DNA of 64,000 bases from DAIPKP01 sp964545875 (GTDB lineage Bacteria > Synergistota > Synergistia > Synergistales > Aminiphilaceae). Every line of letters begins with the position of its first letter. The stretch's first letter is position 1. The DNA is taken from contig CAZJHH010000010.1 of NCBI GenBank assembly GCA_964545875.1, forward strand, positions 27,247 to 91,246, in the 5' to 3' direction. The translations under genes were made by a program, and so were the position numbers. The notes under the pieces are model-generated. The model ran no database searches, was not told where the DNA came from, and was given only the letters and a program-made list of their open reading frames with translations. This document shows, piece after piece, positions 17,749-24,558 of the stretch.

Positions 17749-17757
17749 GGCGCTCAC

Positions 17758-17786
17758 ATGATAAATCCGGACCGCCGGGGTGTCAA
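17758..17786 (-). promoter_or_regulatory. Promoter of the ribB riboswitch transcript
   Basis: On the minus strand TTGACA (17781-17786), 17-base spacer, TATCAT (17758-17763). The predicted start falls a few bases before the first riboswitch helix. Confidence 0.85.
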
Positions 17787-18190
17787 TCGGGATGGTAAAA
17801 AAGTTGCGCCGGGGAAGTAAAAAAGGAAAAAAGAGAGCATTTATGGGATAAATCTTGATTTTTCATGTGATTCGGGAGAAGATGTGCGTGCTGAAACAAA
17901 GCGTATCGGCACCCAGAGAAGACATCGTTTCCTGAGGTTTCGCCGGGACGTTTTGGGAAAAAGTGGCGAGAAAAAAGTGGTTTTCCCAAAAATATTTCTG
18001 GACGAAACGAAAGGGAGCCGGGCGGTGGGCATGAGTGACGAGAGAAAAGTCTCCTGCCGCTATTACCGGAGTTGCGGGGCGGTGTATGCCGTCCCGTTTT
18101 TTGTTGCCTCTGTTTATTAACGTAAAATGCATGATGAAAAGTGTTTTGGAAAAAGGATTGCAGAGCCTCTTTATTTGAAGGTATTACGTA
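17787..18190. other. Non-coding gap with a plus-strand terminator hairpin
   Basis: About 400 bases without a supported protein. On the plus strand CGGGGCGG (18075-18082) pairs with CCGTCCCG (18089-18096) and is followed by six T residues, a convincing terminator with no gene in front of it. Upstream are further inverted repeats, for example GAGA/TCTC nested in GCGG/CCGC near 18025-18062. This could be a small RNA. It matches no riboswitch, tmRNA, 6S, SRP or RNase P pattern that I know. Confidence 0.4.
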
Positions 18191-18219
18191 TTGATAGAAA
18201 CCATTTTTTTTGTTATCCT
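18191..18219 (+). promoter_or_regulatory. Promoter of the selenocysteine peroxiredoxin gene
   Basis: TTGATA (18191-18196), 17-base spacer rich in T, TATCCT (18214-18219). A start near 18226 would place a 12-bp hairpin (18227-18255, one bulged G, CTGA loop) at the extreme 5' end of the mRNA, which may stabilise it. Confidence 0.6.
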
Positions 18220-18303
18220 TGAACGTATAAGGAGCTCTTCTGAAAGAGCTCTTATAATTTTCGGAAGCCCTACGGATTATAGTGTCGAATTGGAGGGATA
18301 ATC

Positions 18304-19020
18304 ATGGCTGAAGAGCAGATCGGATGTGCTCGTCCTACGGGAGCTCAGGTAGGTGATGAGCCTCAGGAGAGTTCGGGCAGAACGGAACCCCAGAAGGGAG
18401 GAACCCCAGTAATGACAGCTAAAGTAGGTGCCAAGGCTCCGGATTTTCAGGCCCCCGCATATTACCGCGGAAAGTTTACGTCGGTGAAACTTTCGGATTT
18501 TCTTGGAAAATGGGTCATGCTTTGCTTCTATCCCGGAGATTTTACCTTCGTCTGAGCAACTGAAGTGTCAGCGGTCGCTGCCAATTACGAAAAGTTGCAG
18601 AAACTCGGAGCGGAGGTTATTTCGATGAGCGTGGACAGCCAGTTCGTCCACAAGGTATGGAATGATCAGGAGCTTTCCAAAATGGCGGAAAGGGATGTTC
18701 CCTTCCATATGGCTTCGGACGGTTCCGGAAGCGTGGGAAGAGCCTACGGGGTATATGACGAGAACGCCGGAGTGGAACTTCGGGGACGGTTCATCATCGA
18801 TCCCGATGGAGTTATTCAGGCCATGGAAGTGCTTACACCTCCGGTGGGCCGCAAGCTGGATGAGACCATTCGGCAGCTTCAGGCCTACCAGCATGTTCGA
18901 GCTACCAAGGGTGCCGAGGTATGTCCTGCGGGATGGGAGCCGGGAAAGAAGGTTCTCAGGCCCGGACCGGATCTCGTGGCGAATGTCTGGAAGGAATGGA
19001 GTCCTCTCAAGGACCACTAA
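18304..19020 (+). CDS. Selenocysteine-containing peroxiredoxin (2-Cys, AhpC/Prx1 type)
   Basis: The frame is open from 18304 to 19020 except for one TGA at 18553-18555, exactly where the peroxidatic Cys codon should be: YPGDFTFV-[TGA]-ATEVSAV aligns with the family motif PxDFTFVCPTE. Read through, the product is 238 residues with Sec84, and the resolving cysteine is conserved in EVCPAGWEPG near the C-terminus. A SECIS-like hairpin follows the TGA. It would reduce hydrogen peroxide or organic peroxides, presumably with thioredoxin. The first 36 residues (IGCARPTGAQVG, hydrophilic) precede the normal Prx start; both ATG 18304 and ATG 18412 have GGAGG sites, so a short form is possible. Such Sec peroxiredoxins are known from amino-acid-fermenting anaerobes. 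Confidence 0.93.
18553..18586 (+). promoter_or_regulatory. UGA-selenocysteine codon and SECIS-like hairpin
   Basis: After the TGA (18553-18555), CAGC (18569-18572) pairs with GCTG (18577-18580) around a GGTC loop, and lower pairs AA-TT, T-A and G-C extend the stem to 18563-18586. The apical loop with GGUC, and a start 13 bases after the UGA, closely resemble the E. coli fdhF SECIS element bound by SelB. selA, selB, selC and selD are not in this window. Confidence 0.85.
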
Positions 19021-19131
19021 AATTCAGGCAGAGGATCCAATGCCAAAGTAGCCGAAAAACCGTATCTTCCGAAAAATATGATGTGCTTAAAAAATCTTTG
19101 GTTTTTTCCTTGGGAAAGAGCCACGTTACGG

Positions 19132-19179
19132 AAGAGCGCCGGAGAACGAACCAGAAGGTTTGTTCTCCGGCGCTCTTTT
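19132..19179. terminator. Bidirectional terminator between peroxiredoxin and flavoprotein genes
   Basis: A 21-bp stem with one G-T pair (19132-19152 with 19157-19177) and AGAA loop, followed by T residues on the plus strand. It lies between two convergent genes and could serve both. Confidence 0.85.
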
Positions 19180-19199
19180 GCTGTTTTTCCGTGGGGTGC

Positions 19200-19862
19200 T
19201 TACTCCAGGGGACGATCGAAACGTTTGGAGTAGGCTCCGTTTTTTTTCAACTCTCGATCCCAGAAAAAATAATTCGCCAGGGGGAGTATGAGGCGTACCG
19301 GCAGAGAGGGAAGTCTCCGGGGCCCGGTGAGAGAGGCGAGAATCTTTTCATCCAGTTTCCCCGTTTCCGCATAGATGCGCCCGAGATCCTCGTAACGTTG
19401 AAGCAGCTTTTTTCCCCGGCGCCTCGTGGCCCGATGCCGGGTTCCTTCGCCGCCTCCCATGCGGATAACCCCGGGGCAGGGAGCTCCGAGGCGTCGGGCC
19501 AGCTTCAAGAGATACGCCTTCATGGGACGGGTGTGAGTCTCTTCGGGGAAGCCCGTTTGAATGAGAAAGATCATCTGTACAGATTCCCAGGATCCTCCGT
19601 GGGGCTCCAGGGCTTCGATGAATTTTTTGACGATCCCCGGCATGGCATCCACGTAGATGGGAAAGGCCAGCATAAAGGTGAATTCCCGGGAGAAGGATTG
19701 AAGGGCTTTTCCGAAGTCCCCGGGGTCTGCGAGAAAAAATTCCCGAAAGCGGTTTTCCGGGAATTTTTCGGCGTCGCAAAATCCCTTTGCGAAGGCTCGG
19801 GTAAGCACCGCAGAGTTGCTTTTTTCCCCTCGGGGGGAGCCGTTAAAAATGTTCAAGTGCAT
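19200..19862 (-). CDS. Flavodoxin-fold NAD(P)H-dependent oxidoreductase
   Basis: The 220-residue protein starts MHLNIFNGSPRGEKSNS, the phosphate-binding loop of the flavodoxin/NADPH-FMN-reductase fold, and continues with FMLAFPIYVDAMPGIVKKFIEALEPHGG, the second FMN contact. The C-terminal third is basic and has a hydrophobic patch (LPVRLILPLANYFFW). Function is probably an electron transfer or quinone/flavin reductase reaction; the substrate is unknown. The ATG at 19862 follows GAGGAGG and lies inside the end of the upstream gene (20-base overlap), so the two are coupled. The pair may act with the peroxiredoxin opposite, but that is only proximity. Confidence 0.75.
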   Translation of the reverse strand: MHLNIFNGSPRGEKSNSAVLTRAFAKGFCDAEKFPENRFREFFLADPGDFGKALQSFSREFTFMLAFPIYVDAMPGIVKKFIEALEPHGGSWESVQMIFLIQTGFPEETHTRPMKAYLLKLARRLGAPCPGVIRMGGGEGTRHRATRRRGKKLLQRYEDLGRIYAETGKLDEKILASLTGPRRLPSLPVRLILPLANYFFWDRELKKNGAYSKRFDRPLE

Positions 19863-20403
19863 GGTGCACCTCCTCGAAATTCTCCTCCAGGGGGCGGGCA
19901 AAAAGAAAGCGGGAGTGGGCATTTCGAGCGAATCGCTCGAAGGCGGCGGTGATAATCCCGATGTCTTCCTCGTCCGTATCCTCCTCGGGTTCGTAGAGCA
20001 ACGCAAGAAGAGGATTTTTGTCGTACCGCATGGGATGACGGCATTCTCCGTTTTTATCCAGTTCTATGTAGGGCAGGGCCTGGGGTATGAACCGATCGAT
20101 GGATGTCTTCAGGAGTCCCGAAGGAAATCCCAGAATCAGAGGGGAGACGAAGATGGCCAGGTCCGCCCAAACCAGGGATTTTAAAAACGCCACGTGGTCA
20201 TCCTTGAAGATGCAGATCCCGGGCGTTCGAAGCCAGCAGGAAAAACAGCCCGTGCAGCTGGCGATGTCCTTTTCCGCCAGGCGAATACTTTCTACGGTAT
20301 GCCCTTGAGAGAGGAGGAATAGATGGAGCTTTTCAAGGCGCTTCCGAAAGGGAAAGGCCTCGTTTGTTTCCCGGGGATCGCCGTCCACGAGGAATATGCG
20401 CAT
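19843..20403 (-). CDS. Flavodoxin family protein (NADPH-dependent FMN reductase-like)
   Basis: The 186-residue protein begins MRIFLVDGDPRETNE and shows a Cys cluster typical of iron-sulfur-flavoprotein relatives, SCTGCFSCWLRTPGICIFKDD (about residue 49-69), then VWADLAIFVSPLILGFPSGLLKTSIDRF, the FMN region. The CxxCxxC(x)nC pattern suggests a cluster or a redox-active thiol site as in Isf-like proteins, but spacing is not identical. It overlaps the next flavoprotein gene, so the two probably act together. Confidence 0.75.
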   Translation of the reverse strand: MRIFLVDGDPRETNEAFPFRKRLEKLHLFLLSQGHTVESIRLAEKDIASCTGCFSCWLRTPGICIFKDDHVAFLKSLVWADLAIFVSPLILGFPSGLLKTSIDRFIPQALPYIELDKNGECRHPMRYDKNPLLALLYEPEEDTDEEDIGIITAAFERFARNAHSRFLFARPLEENFEEVHHALEHF

Positions 20404-20464
20404 GGAAATATCACCGTCCTGTGTGTATGAGATTTCCTTTGAGGTTTTTACACTCCTCGGAAGC

Positions 20465-21187
20465 CTATCCGAAAAAAGGGCTTTCGGATGGGCCGGGGGT
20501 TTTTGTGTTATCGGGCTTTTTCAGAGGATGGGGATCCAGAGATTTCATGGAGAGGTTTACATGCCGCCGCATGAGGGCCACCGCCAGATTGGGATCTTTC
20601 AGGCGGAGGGCCTCGTGAAGCTGCCGATGCTCCTCCAGGCTCGGATTGGTATCGAAATCGAAAAAGGATTCGTAGAACACCATGTAGACGTTGGTTCGGG
20701 CGAGGATGTTGTCGATGTATTCCTTGAGAACCACGTTGCCGCTGGATTCCGCGATGATCTGGTGGAAGGTCACGTTGATATCGAGATAGGCTTCGGTGTC
20801 CCGCTGTTTGAAAATCTCCTCCTCCTCCTGAATGGCTTCTTCCAGGCGGCAGAGCTGGAGGGGGGTAATCCGGGAGGCCGCTTTGTGTACCGCCAGGGTT
20901 TCCAGATGTTCCCGGACTTCGTAGGCATTTTCCATTTCTTCCATACTGGGAGAGGCGAGCCGGGCTCCGCTGTTGGGGATAATGATAACCAGCCCCTCGT
21001 TGGCAAGCCTCCGAATGGCCTCCCGTACGGGGGTACGGCTGAGCTGCATCTCCTCCGCAAGCCCCACTTCCGGCAATCTCTGCCCCGGTTTAAGCTCTTT
21101 AGAAATTATTTTATGGCGCAGCGCGTGGTAGACGTAGTCTGCGCTGGTGGCGTAAAAGGGCATATCCTTAGGGCGGGATGTCTGCAT
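20465..21187 (-). CDS. GntR/FadR (FCD) family transcriptional regulator
   Basis: The 240-residue protein has an N-terminal winged helix (residues about 15-80; LAEEMQLSRTPVREAIRRLANEGLV) and a C-terminal FCD ligand domain with the metal ligands in DINVTFHQIIAESSGN and EEHRQLHEAL. It is divergent from the SDR-GcvP-like-transporter operon and two dyads lie in the shared 309-base region, so it very likely represses that operon in the absence of its ligand. ATG 21187 is preceded by GGGAG; the longer frame upstream runs through the promoter. Confidence 0.9.
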   Translation of the reverse strand: MQTSRPKDMPFYATSADYVYHALRHKIISKELKPGQRLPEVGLAEEMQLSRTPVREAIRRLANEGLVIIIPNSGARLASPSMEEMENAYEVREHLETLAVHKAASRITPLQLCRLEEAIQEEEEIFKQRDTEAYLDINVTFHQIIAESSGNVVLKEYIDNILARTNVYMVFYESFFDFDTNPSLEEHRQLHEALRLKDPNLAVALMRRHVNLSMKSLDPHPLKKPDNTKTPGPSESPFFG

Positions 21188-21242
21188 GGCAAAAAAACTC
21201 CCTTCTTTTCGCGTACTTCTCGAATATTTTTGAATGCGCAAT

Positions 21243-21271
21243 ATTGTACTTGCTGTATCCCGTTTTGTCGA
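21243..21271 (-). promoter_or_regulatory. Promoter of the GntR-family regulator gene
   Basis: On the minus strand TCGACA (21266-21271), 17-base spacer, TACAAT (21243-21248). A dyad with 8-bp arms, AAAAACAT (21291-21298) and ATGTTTTT (21305-21312), lies just upstream and may be a second operator. Confidence 0.65.
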
Positions 21272-21374
21272 TCCGTAATTGATATTTTTGAAAAACATAC
21301 AAGAATGTTTTTGAGAAAATCCATGAAAAGACTCGCTTTCACGGGTGTTTTCGGTTTTTGTCCCAAAGATGCTC

Positions 21375-21403
21375 TTGACAGAAAAAACGTTTTATCGTAC
21401 ATA
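21375..21403 (+). promoter_or_regulatory. Promoter of the SDR/GcvP-like operon
   Basis: TTGACA (21375-21380), 17-base spacer, TACATA (21398-21403). The operator palindrome begins two bases after the -10 box. Confidence 0.8.
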
Positions 21404-21405
21404 TA

Positions 21406-21422
21406 TGAATACCATGTATTCA
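21406..21422. promoter_or_regulatory. Probable GntR operator
   Basis: TGAATAC-CAT-GTATTCA is a perfect 17-bp palindrome overlapping the expected transcription start. Its size and position fit a FadR/FCD-type operator that blocks transcription. Confidence 0.75.
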
Positions 21423-21496
21423 ATGAGTACCATATTTCCTTTGGATCTCTCGGGAGTGTCTCGTCTTCTTTTTACAAAAGTACGGAGGTGTTCGGT

Positions 21497-22249
21497 ATGG
21501 CCCAGTATCCGGATTTACAGCATAAGAGCGTCATCGTTACGGGAGGAGCCAGCGGTATCGGCCTTGCCACGGCGGAGCGTTTTGCCCGGGAGGGTGCCCG
21601 GGTGGTGGTTTTCGACATCAATCCGAAGGCCCTGGAGAAGATTGCCCGGGAGCATCCGGAATTTGCCGGGGCCTTACAGGTGGATGTCAGCTCTCCCGAA
21701 GAGGTGGAACAAGGCTTCGGGGAGGCGGAAAAACTGGCGGGGAGCGTGGATGTTCTCGTGGCCAACGCGGGAATCAGCCTGCGGTCTCCCTTCGCGGATA
21801 TCTCCTGGGAACAGTGGCGCCGGGTGATGGGAATCAATCTGGACGGGATTTTTCTCTGCGCCCGGGAGGCGGCGCGACGCATGATCCTCCGGAAAGAGGG
21901 AGTCATTCTTATGACCGCCTCCACCAACGGCACCGAAGGACATCCTTTCTATGCGGATTACAACGCCTCCAAGGCGGGAGTGATCCTGCTCTGCAAGACC
22001 ATGGCTCTGGAGCTTGCCCCCAGAATCCGGGTGAATGCGGTTTGCCCCGGATACGTGCTGACCCCCATGCAGAAGGCGGAATACACGCCGGAGATGTTGG
22101 AGGCCACGAATGAGAAGATTCCCATGAAGCGCCACGCCGCGCCGGAAGAGGTGGCAGGGCTTTTTGCCTTTCTGGCCTCCTCCGAAGCTGCCTATATTAC
22201 GGGAGCGGAAATTCCCATCGACGGCGGCGAGACTGCAGGGCTGGCATAG
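21497..22249 (+). CDS. Short-chain dehydrogenase/reductase (first of two)
   Basis: A 250-residue classical SDR: cofactor motif TGGASGIG (residues 15-22), Asp after the second strand (VFDINP) favouring NAD, NAG motif, catalytic Ser142, Tyr155 and Lys159 (YNASK), and a normal C-terminal VCPGYVLTPM. It oxidises or reduces a hydroxyl/keto group on an unknown substrate. ATG 21497 has GGAGG seven to eight bases before it. It is the first gene of the GntR-controlled operon and is followed by a second SDR, so two sequential alcohol/ketone steps, or opposite stereochemistry, are plausible. Confidence 0.9.
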   Translation: MAQYPDLQHKSVIVTGGASGIGLATAERFAREGARVVVFDINPKALEKIAREHPEFAGALQVDVSSPEEVEQGFGEAEKLAGSVDVLVANAGISLRSPFADISWEQWRRVMGINLDGIFLCAREAARRMILRKEGVILMTASTNGTEGHPFYADYNASKAGVILLCKTMALELAPRIRVNAVCPGYVLTPMQKAEYTPEMLEATNEKIPMKRHAAPEEVAGLFAFLASSEAAYITGAEIPIDGGETAGLA

Positions 22250-22329
22250 ATTTTGGAAGGCACGCCCTTTTTTGCCGAGGTTGATGGCGAGAAGGGCAAG
22301 CAAATCGAAAAACACGGAGGAAGGAAAAT

Positions 22330-23094
22330 ATGGATTTCACAAATTTTTTCGGTCTTTTCGGCAAGATTGTGGTGGTTACGGGGGCCGCTTCGGGAATCGG
22401 CCATGGAGTGGCTTCCTTTCTCCACGAGGCGGGAGCCTCGGTGGTGCTGGTGGACCTGGATCGGGAAAAGGGAGAGAAGGCCGCCCGGGAGATGGGAGAG
22501 CGGGCCTTTTTTCTGCCCTGCAACGTGGCGTGCGAGGAGGATTGCAAGGCTCTTGGAGAGGCTTTGAAGGGGAAGTTCTCCAGCATCCATGCTCTGGTGA
22601 ACTGCGCCGGGGTGATCCGCCGGAAGAACGCGGTGGAGCTGGAGGAAAAGGATTGGAATCTTTCCATCGACGTGAGTCTCAAGGGAACCTGGCTGGTTTC
22701 CAAGTACCTCCTCCCTCTCATGATGGAAAAGGGAGGCAGCGTGGTGAACATCGGTTCCGGCTGGGGAATCAAGGGCGGTCCCAACGCGGTTTCCTACTGT
22801 GCCGCCAAGGGAGGCATCGTGAATATGACCCGGGCCATGTGCATCGACCACGGAACTCAAAACATCCGAGTGAACTGCGTCTCTCCGGGAGACGTGGATA
22901 CCCCTCTCCTGCGGAGCGAAGCGGTGCAGTTGGGACTGGATATGGACGAGTGGCTTCGGGAGAGTGCGGACCGCCCCCTGGGACGCATCGGCACCCCCGA
23001 GGATATCGCCAAGGCGGTTTACTTTTTGGTAAGTGATCTCTCCCCCTGGGTAAGCGGGGCGAATCTGGTAGTGGACGGCGGGGGCACCGCATAA
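22330..23094 (+). CDS. Short-chain dehydrogenase/reductase (second of two)
   Basis: A 254-residue classical SDR with TGAASGIG at the cofactor site, LVDLDREKG (Asp, NAD preference), NCAG, and catalytic Tyr156/Lys160 in YCAAK; the active-site Ser is in NIGSGWG. It differs clearly from the upstream SDR (roughly a third identical by eye), so it is not a recent duplicate. GGAGG site before the ATG; 80 bases after the first SDR and 30 before the GcvPA-like gene. Confidence 0.9.
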   Translation: MDFTNFFGLFGKIVVVTGAASGIGHGVASFLHEAGASVVLVDLDREKGEKAAREMGERAFFLPCNVACEEDCKALGEALKGKFSSIHALVNCAGVIRRKNAVELEEKDWNLSIDVSLKGTWLVSKYLLPLMMEKGGSVVNIGSGWGIKGGPNAVSYCAAKGGIVNMTRAMCIDHGTQNIRVNCVSPGDVDTPLLRSEAVQLGLDMDEWLRESADRPLGRIGTPEDIAKAVYFLVSDLSPWVSGANLVVDGGGTA

Positions 23095-23124
23095 CCCCCG
23101 TATTGAGAGAAGGAGGAGTTTTTT

Positions 23125-24519
23125 ATGGCGGATCGAAAGAAAACGGTCTATCCCTACATTCCCAACTCCGCTCCGGAGGTGCAGGAGGAGATGCTCGCCT
23201 CCATCGGAGCGGCAAGCATCGACGAGTTTTACGAGTGTATTCCCGAGCCTTTGCGGTTTACGGGGAAGATGGATCTTCCCGAGCCCCTTCTGGATGAATA
23301 CAGCCTGAAGCGACACATGGAGAAGATGCTCCGGAAGAACCGGGGAACCCATGAACACCTGAACTTTATGGGGGGGGGATGCTGGCAGCATTCCGTGCCC
23401 GCAGTGTGCGACGAGATCAATCACCGTTCGGAATTTCTCACCGCCTACGCCGGGGAGCCTTACGAGGATCATGGGCGTTTTCAGGCTCTCTTTGAATATA
23501 CCAGCATGATGGGAGAGCTTCTGGAGATGGATGCGGTGAATGTACCCACCTACGACGGCTCCCAGGCGGCGGCCACGTCGATTCGGATGGCCTGCCGGAT
23601 TACCGGTCGGGATACGGTGCTGGTGGCGGAAAACGTCCATCCCGAACGGATGTTGGTGATCCGCAACTACTGTCATCCCGGAGTGACCCTCCGCAGGGTT
23701 CCCTTCTGCGAAAAGACGGGAACCCTGGATATGGAGGCTCTGAAAAAGAATATAACCCCGGAGGTAGCGGGGCTCTACGTGGAGAACCCCAACTTCCTGG
23801 GGTGTCTCGAAGTGGAGGCCTCGAAAATGGCGGAGCTGCTTCACTCTTCGGGAGCTCTCTTTATCGTCGGAGCGGACCCCAGCTCCCTGGGGGCTCTCAC
23901 GCCTCCCGTACAGTACGGAGCGGACATGGTCTGCGGAGAGATTCAGCCTCTTGGAATGCACATGTACGCCGGAGGTGCCCGGGCGGGGTTCATCGCTACC
24001 CGGGATGAGGAACGCTTCGTGCAGCAGTTTCCCTCCCGGCTCTTCGGTATCGCTCCAACCACTCACAAGGAGTGGGGCTTCGGGGACGTGGCCTGGGAGC
24101 GTACCTCCTTCGCCAAACGGGAAGAGGCGGTGGAGTTCGTGGGAACCGCTTCGGCCCTCTGGGGAATTACCGCGGGGGTCTATCTTGCCCTTATGGGGCC
24201 CCAGGGGATGAAGGAGCTCGGAGAGGGGATCTTCCAGCGCTCCGCCTATCTGGCGGAAAAAATGGCGGAGCTTCCGGGGGTGAAGGTGCTTTTCGAGGGA
24301 ACTCCCTTCTTCAAGGAATTCGGAGTGAACTTCGAGGGCACCGGAAAAACCGTGAAAACCATTAACGAAGCCCTTTTGGAAAAGGGAGTCTTCGGATGCC
24401 TGGACCTTTCCGAGGATTTCCCCTCCCTGGGACAGACCGGGCTCTTTTGCGTCACCGAGGTACACAGCCGGGAAGATATGGACACCCTTGTCCGTCTCCT
24501 GAAGGAGATCCTGGGCTAA
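23125..24519 (+). CDS. GcvPA-like PLP protein (diverged glycine dehydrogenase subunit 1 homologue)
   Basis: The 464-residue protein is homologous to subunit 1 of the split glycine-cleavage P-protein: YIPNSAPEVQEEMLASIG, SIDEFYECIP and YDGSQAAATSIRMA follow the family. But signatures invariant in true GcvPA are changed: the segment normally TREQHIRREKATSNIC reads ERTSFAKREEAVEFVGTA, and AYTPYQPEISQGTLQ reads AYAGEPYEDHGRFQ. No gcvT, gcvH or lpd is present nearby. It pairs with the next gene to form the alpha/beta PLP enzyme. I infer a different substrate from glycine, or a reaction without lipoyl-H-protein; the family annotation would call it glycine dehydrogenase. Confidence 0.8.
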   Translation: MADRKKTVYPYIPNSAPEVQEEMLASIGAASIDEFYECIPEPLRFTGKMDLPEPLLDEYSLKRHMEKMLRKNRGTHEHLNFMGGGCWQHSVPAVCDEINHRSEFLTAYAGEPYEDHGRFQALFEYTSMMGELLEMDAVNVPTYDGSQAAATSIRMACRITGRDTVLVAENVHPERMLVIRNYCHPGVTLRRVPFCEKTGTLDMEALKKNITPEVAGLYVENPNFLGCLEVEASKMAELLHSSGALFIVGADPSSLGALTPPVQYGADMVCGEIQPLGMHMYAGGARAGFIATRDEERFVQQFPSRLFGIAPTTHKEWGFGDVAWERTSFAKREEAVEFVGTASALWGITAGVYLALMGPQGMKELGEGIFQRSAYLAEKMAELPGVKVLFEGTPFFKEFGVNFEGTGKTVKTINEALLEKGVFGCLDLSEDFPSLGQTGLFCVTEVHSREDMDTLVRLLKEILG

Positions 24520-24558
24520 ATCCGGGATTTTCGAGAAAAAGAGAAAGGACGATCCTTC

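Noticed and set aside
17884..18120. Small basic protein in the gap before the peroxiredoxin
   Set aside because: No ribosome site of quality, no homology pattern, and the terminator hairpin lies inside the frame.
18304..19020. Peroxiredoxin as a pseudogene broken by a nonsense mutation, or as two separate genes
   Set aside because: The TGA replaces precisely the peroxidatic Cys codon, the frame is otherwise intact on both sides, and a SECIS-like hairpin follows. Selenocysteine explains all of this.
20396..21496. Long N-terminal extension of the first SDR
   Set aside because: The extension crosses the divergent GntR gene and promoter; the SDR has a good ribosome site and a normal start at 21497.
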